From NCBI RefSeq assembly GCF_004345645.1, contig NZ_SLWS01000020.1, positions 62,001 to 126,000 of the forward strand: DNA of 64,000 bases, read 5' to 3'. The position numbers were made by a program, and so were the translations under genes. Shown one piece after another: positions 18,458 to 26,645 of this stretch (the stretch's first letter is position 1; each line of letters begins with the position of its first letter). Under the pieces are notes generated by a model. It saw only the letters and a program-made list of their open reading frames with translations. It had not been told where the DNA came from and did no database searches. The DNA comes from Actinocrispum wychmicini (GTDB lineage Bacteria > Actinomycetota > Actinomycetes > Mycobacteriales > Pseudonocardiaceae).

Positions 18458-19669
18458 CTATTCGATGGCACAGGGAAGGCGCTCGACCCCGTTGACGAGA
18501 CTCGCCTTCACCCAGCTGGGCTGGGCGGTCGCGTGGAAGCCGGGAAGTCGCGTGTAAAGCTCCTTGAGGAGGGCCGTCATCTGTCGTCGAGCCAGATGCG
18601 CACCCAGACAGATGTGGGGACCGCCCCCGCCGTATCCCACGTGCGGGTTGGGGGACCTTGTAACGTCGAAAGCGTGCGGGTTGGTGAACACTCGCTCGTC
18701 CTGGTTCGCGGAGCAGTGGTAGAGGATCACGCGATCCCCCCGCCGGTAGGTGTGCCCGTGGAGTGCGTAGTCGCGGGTGACGTTGCGCCTGACCCACGCG
18801 ACTGGCGTAGCACACCTGACGATTTCCTCGACGGCTGTGGGCAGGTTGTCCAGCAGCAACGCCCGCTGTGCCGGATTCTGCGTCAGCAGGTGGATTCCGT
18901 GAGACAGCGCGTGACGAGTCGTCTCCACTCCGGCCGCGACCAGCAAGGTGAAGAAGCGGCCCAGTTCGAGATCCGTCAGAAACTCGCCGTCCACGTTCGC
19001 ATTGACCAGCACGCTGATCAGATCCTCACCCGGCCGCTTACGACGGGCCTCGGCCAGGTCTGTCACGAATCCGTGCATCACAGCGAACTTCTCCTTGATG
19101 AACGCTTCTCGCTCCTCGGGACTCTGGAAGTCCAAGTTGCCCGAATCACTGATCGCCAGCACGATATTGACGGCAGGCATCAGCTCCTGGCTCGCCGACA
19201 CAGGAATCCCCATCATCGAGAAGACAGTCCCCAGGGTCAGCGGTGTCGACACCGTCTCCACGAAATCGCTCTCGTGTCGATTGGCCAGACCATCCACCAG
19301 GCGGGTGACGCGCTCCTGGATGTCCGCCTCGAACCGGGCCAGGATTCGCGGAGTGAACGACCCGGAAATGATCCGGCGTAGGCGGGCATGCCGAGGGTCG
19401 TCCATGCTTTCCATGGAACCGCCATACTTCTCCGCGCCCGCCGGCAGCTCGTCCAGTCGGACGGCGGTGGGCTCGGAGCTGAACACCCCAGGGTTCCGGG
19501 CGGCCTCGACTACATCCGTGTGCCGCGTGAGCGCATAGAAGCCGACGGTCCCCGCACGCGGACAGAAGACCGGACCGTCTGTCGCGCGAAGTCCGGCGAA
19601 CAGCTCATCCCGGACAGCCGGAGGCCGCGCCCAGAACGATCCGGTCATGAGATCCTGATTGATCACCAC
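18458..19669 (-). CDS. Cytochrome P450
   Basis: 403 residues, the usual bacterial length. The I-helix carries AAGVETTRHALSHG (VETT in place of the common D-TT), the K-helix has EEIVRC, and the haem loop is YGGGGPHICLG with Cys354 as thiolate ligand. The overall pattern is like actinomycete P450s that hydroxylate terpenoids or sterols. The GTG at 19669 begins 3 bp after the stop of the prenyl synthase gene, and the next gene follows 12 bp later, so the three are one transcript. A role in oxidising the terpenoid made by this operon is likely. No ferredoxin gene is seen nearby. Confidence 0.9.
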   Translation of the reverse strand: MVINQDLMTGSFWARPPAVRDELFAGLRATDGPVFCPRAGTVGFYALTRHTDVVEAARNPGVFSSEPTAVRLDELPAGAEKYGGSMESMDDPRHARLRRIISGSFTPRILARFEADIQERVTRLVDGLANRHESDFVETVSTPLTLGTVFSMMGIPVSASQELMPAVNIVLAISDSGNLDFQSPEEREAFIKEKFAVMHGFVTDLAEARRKRPGEDLISVLVNANVDGEFLTDLELGRFFTLLVAAGVETTRHALSHGIHLLTQNPAQRALLLDNLPTAVEEIVRCATPVAWVRRNVTRDYALHGHTYRRGDRVILYHCSANQDERVFTNPHAFDVTRSPNPHVGYGGGGPHICLGAHLARRQMTALLKELYTRLPGFHATAQPSWVKASLVNGVERLPCAIE

Positions 19670-19672
19670 GTG

Positions 19673-20776
19673 TCAACGCTCCCGCTGAGTGGCGAGATCA
19701 GCCAGGGCCAGCAGGTCACCGGCCGTGGCCTGGTCAGGCAGCGCGTCGAGCGCGAGCTGTACGTATCGGGTGGCGTTGTGGTGCGCCCACTGCTTCCCAC
19801 CGGCCTGCTCGATCAGGGTCGCGGCCCGGGCGACCGCGGCGGGGTCGAGTGGACAGGTTTGCCGGTAAAGCTGCCGTAGTTCCCTACCGGGGTGGGTGTC
19901 GGAGCTCAGCGCGGCGATCACCAGCCCGGTCTTCTTGCGGCGGACAAGGTCGCTGCCCGCCGGCTTCCTGGTGACCGCGGGGTCGCCCCAGATGCCGAGC
20001 ATGTCGTCGACGATCTGGAAGGCCACCCCCAGTTCGCGGCCGAACCGGTCCATCGCCTCGACCACCCCCGGCCCGGCGTGCGCGCAGATCGCGCCGAGCG
20101 CGCAGGAACACCCCAGCAGCGCTCCGGTCTTGCGTCGCGCCACCCGCACACACTGGTCCAGGTCGACGTCCAGGCGGGTTTCGAACTCGTTGTCCTCGTG
20201 CTGTCCCTGACACAGTTCGGCCACGCAGGTCGCCAGTCGCGTGATCATCGCCGGTGCCGCCGGATGCGCGGTGTCGGCCAACACCGTGACCGAGAGAGCC
20301 TGCAAGGCGTCCCCGGTCAGGATCGCGTCCGGGATCCCCCACACATGCCACACGGTCCGGCGTCCGCGGCGGGTCTCATCGGCGTCCATCACGTCGTCGT
20401 GCAGCAAGGTGAAGTTGTGGACCAACTCGACCGCGGCGGCCGCTCGGGCCACCGCCGCCGCGATGCCCTGGCCGACGGCCGCCTCGCTCCCGATGCCCGA
20501 CGCGATGGTGGCCGCCGCGAGGACCAGCGCCGGCCGCAATGCTTTGCCGGATGGGGCGTTGCCGGCCACACCGAGGTGGTCCCACCACCCGAAGTGGTAC
20601 CCGGCCATCAGGCGTAGCGCCTCGGGCAGTGACTGCACCGCGTCCCGCAGTACCGGTTCGGTCACTTGCCGGGCGTGCTCGAGTTGGGTTTCCGCCCGCC
20701 GCAGACGGGCGTGCTGAAGGCTGCTCTGCCCAGGGTCGGTCCTCGTGCTCAACGCCGCACCCGCCTCCATAGCCAT
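19673..20776 (-). CDS. Polyprenyl diphosphate synthase (GGPP-type)
   Basis: 367 residues of the trans-isoprenyl synthase family. The first Asp-rich motif is DDVMD (127-131) with NFTLLH before it. The second is DDMLGIWGD (from 257), the form common in actinomycete GGPP synthases. The substrate Arg/Lys sites (GKALRP, RRGRRTVWH, RKTGALL, SDLVRRKKTG) are intact. It condenses IPP with an allylic diphosphate in the cytosol; C20 is the best guess from the motifs. It is the first gene of the minus-strand operon. Its promoter region is shared with the divergent IspH-like gene and contains the GTTGAATC element. The ATG at 20776 or 20770 may be used. Confidence 0.92.
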   Translation of the reverse strand: MAMEAGAALSTRTDPGQSSLQHARLRRAETQLEHARQVTEPVLRDAVQSLPEALRLMAGYHFGWWDHLGVAGNAPSGKALRPALVLAAATIASGIGSEAAVGQGIAAAVARAAAAVELVHNFTLLHDDVMDADETRRGRRTVWHVWGIPDAILTGDALQALSVTVLADTAHPAAPAMITRLATCVAELCQGQHEDNEFETRLDVDLDQCVRVARRKTGALLGCSCALGAICAHAGPGVVEAMDRFGRELGVAFQIVDDMLGIWGDPAVTRKPAGSDLVRRKKTGLVIAALSSDTHPGRELRQLYRQTCPLDPAAVARAATLIEQAGGKQWAHHNATRYVQLALDALPDQATAGDLLALADLATQRER

Positions 20777-20850
20777 GTCAGGACGTTCAGCGGAGTTTCA
20801 GTAGACGGTCGCTCGCCCGGTGGCTACCAGCCCCGCGCGGTCGTGAGAAC

Positions 20851-20880
20851 GTTGAATCTCCCCGCATGTTGAACGCCGCG
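20851..20880 (+). promoter_or_regulatory. GTTGAATC / TGTTGAACGC element, copy 1
   Basis: GTTGAATC and TGTTGAACGC are separated by 8 bases, so the hexamer GTTGAA repeats directly at 17-bp spacing. It lies in the divergent gap between the prenyl synthase operon (start 75 bp away) and the IspH-like gene (start 142 bp away). Two further copies occur at 23645-23674 and 36100-36129, also in divergent gaps. It is probably a regulator-binding site. Confidence 0.6.
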
Positions 20881-21021
20881 GTCGCCGCTGCCCGTGACCT
20901 CGGGGAACTCTGACCCGACCTTCCGGCGGAGTGAATCTGCTGCTCGATGGCGTGGTGGTCCCGGCTGGTCGGTGTGCCGGGTGCTGGCGCGCTGCATCAT
21001 GAGCTCATCGGAGGTGAGGGC

Positions 21022-22299
21022 ATGATGCGGACGCGCGTCGAGGAGATCCTGCCCGTCGGTGTCAGGCCCCCGGCGGGACAGGTGGTAGTGGCTACGGCGT
21101 TGCGGCATCCGCGCCGTGGCCGGGTGACGTGCCCGGCGGCGCTGCTGTTGGGGAGCGCGTTGCAGCGGCGGGGGATCCGGGTGTGCTACGAGGAATGGTC
21201 GGCAGCGGCGGTTTCGGGGACGGCGCGGGTGGTGTCCTATCTGACCGCCGAAGGGGCGGCGGTCGGGTTGGCCGCGGCGGCGCCGTGGGGTGATGACGGG
21301 TTGGCCGCGGTGGTGGCGGCGGAGATGCGGCGTTGGTCGCGGGTGTGGCGGTCCCGCATCGTGGTCTCGGCGCAGGCTCGACCGTCATGCAGTGGGGTGT
21401 TGGCCGCGCGGCGGGCGGTGGCGGCCGTGTTGGCGGACGGGCCGGGTCCGGTGTACACGCTGGGGGTGGTACCTGGTGTGTCCGATCCGGCGTCGCGAGT
21501 GGAGGTGGTCGACTCAGTGGATCTGGTGCCGGATGGGGCGCGGGTGGTGGTGGCGCAGGCCGGTGCGGGGCTGGCGGTGCGGGCGGAGGCCGCCGCGCGG
21601 GGCCTGGCGGTCACCGAGGCGACGTGTCCGTTCGTGGCGGCTGCGGCTGGGGAGGTGCGCCGGCTGGCCGAGCAGGGCGAGACGGTGGTGCTGGTCAGCG
21701 ATCCCGCGCACGCCGCAGTGCCCGGCCTGGTCGGGCAGGCGCCGGAACAGGTGCGAGTCATGCCGCCCGACGGGGCGGCGGAGGATGTCGTGGTAGATGA
21801 TCCGCGTCGGGTGGGTGTCGTGCGAGCGCCCGGTGCGGCGTTGGCCGACACCAGGCCGGCGGCTGAGGCGTTGCGAGATCGGTTCGGCCAGGTGATTCCA
21901 CAACGTCCGGGCACGTTGTGTCATGAGCCGTCGGACCGGCAGGCAGCGCTGTCGCGGTTGGCCGCCGAGACCGACGTGGTTCTGCTCGCCGTCCGGCCGA
22001 GTGGACACCACACCGCGGGGCAGGACGTGGACCTGGGGATGGTGCTCGACGTGATCCGGGCCGCCGGGACACCGGTCCACGTGGTGACGCAGCTGGGGGA
22101 TATTCGGCCGGACTGGTTGCGGCGGGCGGCGGCGGTAGGGGTCACCGGGTGCGTCACCGCACCGGATGGCCTGGTCGAGCAGATCACTCGCATGTTGACC
22201 GGTCTGGGTCCGGTGGAGCTGGTGGAGGTGACCTCCCGGTCATCGCCGGTCACGTGGCTGGGGGAGGCGACCACACCGGGCGAGTTGCTGAACGCTTGA
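21022..22299 (+). CDS. IspH-like paralogue with extra N-terminal domain, catalytic residues lost
   Basis: 425 residues; the ATG at 21022 follows GGAGGTGAGGG. Residues of about 115-425 align with IspH (HMBPP reductase). The three iron-sulphur cysteines are kept: PSCSGV (Cys123), EATCPFV (Cys202) and TLCHEPSDRQ (Cys300). The residues that bind and protonate HMBPP are gone. The VHN histidine is replaced by VYTLGV, AHGV by AQAGAG, the HxEVEG box by AHAAVPG, and the C-terminal SSNSSN by a non-matching stretch. The first 110 residues are an added domain (VVVATALRHPRRG, CPAALLLGSALQRRGI) shared with the paralogue at 38989-40275. Its 3' end overlaps the regulator gene on the other strand by 50 bp. 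A redox or ligand sensor, or a new reductase, is possible. Confidence 0.75.
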   Translation: MMRTRVEEILPVGVRPPAGQVVVATALRHPRRGRVTCPAALLLGSALQRRGIRVCYEEWSAAAVSGTARVVSYLTAEGAAVGLAAAAPWGDDGLAAVVAAEMRRWSRVWRSRIVVSAQARPSCSGVLAARRAVAAVLADGPGPVYTLGVVPGVSDPASRVEVVDSVDLVPDGARVVVAQAGAGLAVRAEAAARGLAVTEATCPFVAAAAGEVRRLAEQGETVVLVSDPAHAAVPGLVGQAPEQVRVMPPDGAAEDVVVDDPRRVGVVRAPGAALADTRPAAEALRDRFGQVIPQRPGTLCHEPSDRQAALSRLAAETDVVLLAVRPSGHHTAGQDVDLGMVLDVIRAAGTPVHVVTQLGDIRPDWLRRAAAVGVTGCVTAPDGLVEQITRMLTGLGPVELVEVTSRSSPVTWLGEATTPGELLNA

Positions 22300-23626
22300 G
22301 CAGGGTCCGCACCGCCGCGCGGTGGGCGTGCGGACGCAGCGACGCGCGCATGGACCGAACAGCCTGATCGACCCGGCCCGAGGACAGGTACGGCCAGTCG
22401 TCCAACATGCTCGAGTACGCCGACGCCGCTTCCTCGAGGCGCCCTGCACGCAGACACAGGTCGGCCAGGCGCGCGGCGGTGACCGCGTGGGCGCGCCGCT
22501 CGGTGCGCGGCCGGTGGCGCAGGGACTGGTCCAGGGCGCGGATCGCGCCGGCCTGATCACCGGTGGCGGCGAGGACTTCGGCGCGTTGGTGAGCCAGGGC
22601 GGAGCTGTGGTAACCGCCGATAACCGGACAGTCGTGGGCGCGATCCAGCAGCCGTTCGGCTGTGCCCAGGCTGCCGAGGGCGGCGTGCCGGTCGCCGCAG
22701 GCGGCCTGTGCGAGGGCGTGCTGCCCGGTGAGGAACGCGGCCTGTGTGTGGGGCAGGTGGCGGGCGTGGCCGGCGGCGGCCTCGGCCAGCCGCAGGGCGG
22801 CGGTGTGGTGGCCGGTGTAGTGGGCTTGCACGCTCAAGCCACGCAGGGCCGCCGCGTGACAGGCGATGTCGCCGGCCTCGGCGGCGAGCTGGACTGCGGC
22901 CCGGTAGTAGCGCTGTCCGGCGCCGTGCCAGGTTTCGTCGAAGCAGGTCCAGCCGGCGAGGTAGATCAGGCGCGCGGCGGCCGACCATAGTCGCCCCTGG
23001 GTGGTGGGAGAGGCGCAGGTGTGCAGCCAGGAGGTGACGGTGGTGGACAGGTAGGTCGACAACGCCGGGAGGGTGTGCCCGCCGCCCCACGCCATATCGG
23101 TCTCGGAGAACATCGTCAGCATCAGCAGCGCGGCTCGAACGTGGGCGGTGCCCACGCGTTCACCAGGCCGGGCGGGCGGTGGCAGGTCGAGGTCGTGCTG
23201 CCGGCGCCGAGGGCCCGCGTTCGCGGCGGCCAGTCCGGTGGCCGTGACTGTGTACAGGGTGGCGCGGAGGACCGTGCGTCGTTGAACACGGGGATCCGTC
23301 AAGCGGATCACCTCCCCCAGGGGCTCAGCCAAGGCGGATAACTCGCCCGGTGGGGTCGTTTCCCGGCAGGCTAGCCCGATGTCGGCCAGGCTGACCGGGC
23401 GGCCGAGCCGCCGGGATAACACTTCGGTGATCAGGTCGGCGACCACCGGCCGGGGTCGGGAGCCGGACAGCCAGTGCGCGACCGTGCTGCGGTCAAAGCT
23501 CAGCGCGAGCCCGTTCTCCCGGCCGGCCGCGCTGTTCACGGCATCCGCCAACCGTTGACCAGTCCATCCGCATTCGTGCAGCAGCACGGTAAGCCGAAGG
23601 TTGGGGTCGCGACGGGACGACGTCAC
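22250..23626 (-). CDS. XRE-family HTH regulator with TPR-like C-terminal region
   Basis: About 458 residues from the GTG at 23626 (AAGGGA seven bases upstream); an in-frame ATG at 23659 lies inside the GTTGAATC element and is less likely. Residues 8-85 form an unusual HTH: LTVLLHECGWTGQRLADAVN, STVAHWLSGSRPRPVVADLI. Then come helical repeats of TPR type (HAAALRGLSVQAHYTGHHTA, AAFLTGQHALAQAACGDRHA and similar). Two homologues lie at 32246 and 37362, each beside an IspH paralogue. It diverges from the ispH-dxs-ispG operon and carries the element in its own promoter region, so it is the likely local regulator. Confidence 0.8.
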   Translation of the reverse strand: MTSSRRDPNLRLTVLLHECGWTGQRLADAVNSAAGRENGLALSFDRSTVAHWLSGSRPRPVVADLITEVLSRRLGRPVSLADIGLACRETTPPGELSALAEPLGEVIRLTDPRVQRRTVLRATLYTVTATGLAAANAGPRRRQHDLDLPPPARPGERVGTAHVRAALLMLTMFSETDMAWGGGHTLPALSTYLSTTVTSWLHTCASPTTQGRLWSAAARLIYLAGWTCFDETWHGAGQRYYRAAVQLAAEAGDIACHAAALRGLSVQAHYTGHHTAALRLAEAAAGHARHLPHTQAAFLTGQHALAQAACGDRHAALGSLGTAERLLDRAHDCPVIGGYHSSALAHQRAEVLAATGDQAGAIRALDQSLRHRPRTERRAHAVTAARLADLCLRAGRLEEAASAYSSMLDDWPYLSSGRVDQAVRSMRASLRPHAHRAAVRTLLKRSATRPVWSPPPAT

Positions 23627-23644
23627 GTTGACATCCCTTGGGTG

Positions 23645-23674
23645 CGTGGCGTTCAACATGCCGGAGGATTCAAC
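23645..23674 (-). promoter_or_regulatory. GTTGAATC / TGTTGAACGC element, copy 2
   Basis: On the minus strand GTTGAATC, 8 bases, then TGTTGAACGC, identical in both blocks to copies 1 and 3. It sits 19 bp upstream of the regulator GTG and about 93 bp upstream of the start of ispH on the other strand. It could therefore control both the regulator and the MEP operon. Confidence 0.6.
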
Positions 23675-23766
23675 ACTTCCACCTCCGTCACGTGCTGGCA
23701 GCCACCGAACGGTTGAGCTTCTACTGACGGTGCACGACAACGGTTTCACCGGCAAGGGAGGTTGAC

Positions 23767-24816
23767 TTGGCGGCGATGAGCGGCCCCCCATCCAGTAGCC
23801 ACCGCACGCAGGCCCCGCCGGTGGTGACCACCGTGTTGCTGGCCGCGCCCCGATCGTTTTGCGCCGGCGTGCAGCGGGCGGTGCAGATCGTGCAGCGCGC
23901 CCTGGACGATGCCGCCGGCCCGGTGTACGTGCGCAAGCAGATCGTGCACAACGCGTTCGTTGTGGCCGAACTGGAAGATCACGGCGCGGTGTTCGTCGAG
24001 GAGCTTGACCAGGTTCCCGACGGCGCCACGGTGGTGTTCTCCGCACATGGCGTGTCTCCCGTGGTCCGGGCGCAAGCCGACCGGCGCGGGCTGATGGTCA
24101 TTGATGGCACCTGCCCGCTGGTGTCGAAGGTGCATGCCGAAGCTGCCCGGTTCGCCCGCCGCGGGGAGACGGTCGTGCTGATCGGTCACGCGGGACACGA
24201 AGAGGTCGAGGGCACCCTGGGGGTGGCGCCCGAGGCGACGGTCCTGGTGCAGAGCGTCGAGGACGTCGACGCCCTGGACATTCCGGTCGACGCGCGGGTG
24301 TCCTACCTGACGCAGACCACGCTCGCGGTTGACGAGACGGCGGTCGTGATCGAGGCTCTGCGTCGCCGGTTCCCCGGGTTGCGCGAACCACCGTCGGAGG
24401 ACATCTGCTATGCCTCCACCAACCGGCAGGAGGCCGTGCGTGCGGTCATCGCCGAGGCTCGGGTGCTGCTGGTGGTCGGGTCGAGCAACTCGTCGAACTC
24501 GGTGCGCCTGGTGGAGTTGGCCCGCAGACATGGCACGCCCGCCTACCTGATCGACGGCCCACAGGACATCGACCCGGCCTGGGTGGATGGTGTGACACCG
24601 ATCGGTCTGACTGCGGGCGCGTCGGCCCCCGCAGTGCTGGTCGACCAGGTGTTGAGCGCTCTGGCCGCCCGCGGCCCGACCCGGGTGCTGGAGCGTGAGG
24701 TGGCCGTGGAAACCATCCGTTTCGCGCTACCCAAGCAGGTACGGACCCCGGCCGGTGCGGACGGGTCCACTGCTGTCTCGGCTGGGCCGGAGGTGTCCAG
24801 GGAGGATTTCCCATGA
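23767..24816 (+). CDS. ispH: 4-hydroxy-3-methylbut-2-enyl diphosphate reductase
   Basis: 349 residues with the full IspH signature. Iron-sulphur ligands are Cys32 (FCAGV), Cys116 (GTCPLV) and Cys214 (DICYASTNRQ). Substrate residues are His61 (VHN), His94 (AHGV), His144 and Glu146 (GHEEVEGT), Thr184 and the SSNSSNS box at 239-245. It converts HMBPP to IPP and DMAPP, the last step of the MEP pathway. GGGAGG at 23756-23761 lies 5 bases before a TTG, which decides for the TTG start; an ATG follows 9 bases on. Its stop overlaps the dxs start (ATGA), so the operon is coupled. It is probably a cluster-borne extra copy that raises precursor supply. Confidence 0.95.
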   Translation: MAAMSGPPSSSHRTQAPPVVTTVLLAAPRSFCAGVQRAVQIVQRALDDAAGPVYVRKQIVHNAFVVAELEDHGAVFVEELDQVPDGATVVFSAHGVSPVVRAQADRRGLMVIDGTCPLVSKVHAEAARFARRGETVVLIGHAGHEEVEGTLGVAPEATVLVQSVEDVDALDIPVDARVSYLTQTTLAVDETAVVIEALRRRFPGLREPPSEDICYASTNRQEAVRAVIAEARVLLVVGSSNSSNSVRLVELARRHGTPAYLIDGPQDIDPAWVDGVTPIGLTAGASAPAVLVDQVLSALAARGPTRVLEREVAVETIRFALPKQVRTPAGADGSTAVSAGPEVSREDFP

Positions 24817-26645
24817 TCACTGCGACGGACATCGTCACCCCGGCGACGTCGCCCGCCGATACCACGGATCCTCGCGACGTGCTAGCCAGCATCGGGTGTC
24901 CGGCTGACGTGCGGCGGCTACCCGCCGAGGACCTGCCCGTACTGGCCGAGCAGGTGCGGGCGTTGCTCATCGACCGGGTCACCGCGACAGGCGGCCACCT
25001 GGGCGCCAGCTTGGGAACGGTGGAGTTGACCATCGCCCTGCACCGCGTGTTCCGCTCGCCGCGCGACGTCATCCTGTTCGACACCGGGCACCAGACCTAT
25101 CCGCACAAGGTCTTGACCGGCCGGGCCGGGCGGTTCAACACGCTGCGCCAGGCCGGGGGCCTGTCCGGGTACCCCAGCCGGGTCGAATCACCACACGACT
25201 GGACCGAAAACTCCCACGCCTCGGTCGCCCTGGCCTGGGCCGACGGGATCGCCAAGGCCCTGGCTCTGGGTGGCGAACCGGACCGGCGCGTGGTGGCCGT
25301 CATCGGTGACGGGGCGCTCACCGGCGGGGTGGCCTGGGAAGGGCTCAACACCATCGGCGGCGCGGAGCGCCCGGTCATCGTGGTCCTCAACGACAACGGC
25401 CGCTCCTATGACCCCACCATCGGCGGCCTGGCCGCGCACCTGGCCCGGCTGCGTCTCGACCTTCCGCGCCCGGGCGGGAACCTGTTCCAGGCCATGGGGT
25501 TGACGTATCTCGGGCCGGTGAACGGCCACGACATCGACGCGGTGTGCGGGGCCCTGCGGCAGGCGACGACGGTGGCCGGGCCCTGTCTGGTGCACGTCCT
25601 GACCGTCAAGGGGCGCGGCTACCCGCCCGCCGAGGCCGACGATGCCGATCGGATGCACGCGTGCGGGGTCATCGACCCCGCCACCGGCATGCCGGTGGCC
25701 CCGGCCAAGCCGACCTGGACCGACGTGTTCGCCGACGAGATCATCGTGCTCGCTGACCAGCGACCGGACGTGGTCGCGCTGACCGCGGCGATGCGGTTAC
25801 CCACCGGACTGGGCCGGCTATCCACGGCTGCACCGGACCGGGTGTTCGACTCCGGCATCGCCGAGCAGCACCTGCTCGCCTCCGCCGCCGGGCTAGCGAC
25901 CGCCGGCCGACATCCAGTGGTGTGCGTGTACTCGGCCTTCCTCAACCGCGCCTACGACCAACTGCTCATGGACATCGCGCTGCACCGGTTGCCGGTGACC
26001 CTGGTCCTGGACCGCGCTGGGATCACCGGCCCGGACGGCGCCAGCCACCACGGCATGTGGGACCTCGCACTGCTGAGCACCGTGCCCGGGATGCGGGTAG
26101 CGTGCCCCCGCGACCCGGCGCGACTGCGGGAACTGCTGCACGAGGCCGCGCGGATCGACGGACCCACCGCGCTGCGGTTCCCGAAAGCCACCATCGGACC
26201 GGACCTGCGGAGCCTGGCCCGTGTGGACGGCGTCGACGTGCTGTACCGCGCCCCGCACACCCCGCTGGACGTGCTCGTGGTCGCGGTCGGTGCGCTGGCC
26301 CCGGCGTGCCTGCACGCCGCGGACATCCTCGCCAAGCACCACCTCGGGGTGACCGTCGTCGACCCCCGATGGGTCCACCCGATCAACCCCGCCCTGCTCG
26401 GCATGGCCGCCCGTCACCAACTTGTGGTGTGCGTGGAGGACGGCATCGCCGACGCCGGCGTCGGCGCCCGACTGGCCCACGCTACCGCCGCGGCAACGTC
26501 GACTCCGTGCCGTGGGCTCGGCCTACCCACCGCGTTCATCGCACACGGCTCCCGCGGGGACATCCTGGCCGCACATGGACTGTCCGGGCCGGGCATCGCC
26601 GACACCTGCCTGAACCTGTTGCTACGACACCGGAGCCGACCATGA
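24813..26645 (+). CDS. dxs: 1-deoxy-D-xylulose-5-phosphate synthase
   Basis: 610 residues, of normal length. The thiamine diphosphate motif GDGALTGGVAWEGLNTIGG ends with NDNGRS, the substrate and dimer regions include GHQTYPHKVLTGR and YPSRVESPHDWTENSHAS, and the pyrimidine-side Glu is in FDSGIAEQHL. It condenses pyruvate with glyceraldehyde-3-phosphate, the entry step of the MEP pathway. It is coupled by ATGA overlaps to ispH before it and ispG after it. dxs in a secondary-metabolite cluster points to a terpenoid product. Confidence 0.95.
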   Translation: MITATDIVTPATSPADTTDPRDVLASIGCPADVRRLPAEDLPVLAEQVRALLIDRVTATGGHLGASLGTVELTIALHRVFRSPRDVILFDTGHQTYPHKVLTGRAGRFNTLRQAGGLSGYPSRVESPHDWTENSHASVALAWADGIAKALALGGEPDRRVVAVIGDGALTGGVAWEGLNTIGGAERPVIVVLNDNGRSYDPTIGGLAAHLARLRLDLPRPGGNLFQAMGLTYLGPVNGHDIDAVCGALRQATTVAGPCLVHVLTVKGRGYPPAEADDADRMHACGVIDPATGMPVAPAKPTWTDVFADEIIVLADQRPDVVALTAAMRLPTGLGRLSTAAPDRVFDSGIAEQHLLASAAGLATAGRHPVVCVYSAFLNRAYDQLLMDIALHRLPVTLVLDRAGITGPDGASHHGMWDLALLSTVPGMRVACPRDPARLRELLHEAARIDGPTALRFPKATIGPDLRSLARVDGVDVLYRAPHTPLDVLVVAVGALAPACLHAADILAKHHLGVTVVDPRWVHPINPALLGMAARHQLVVCVEDGIADAGVGARLAHATAAATSTPCRGLGLPTAFIAHGSRGDILAAHGLSGPGIADTCLNLLLRHRSRP

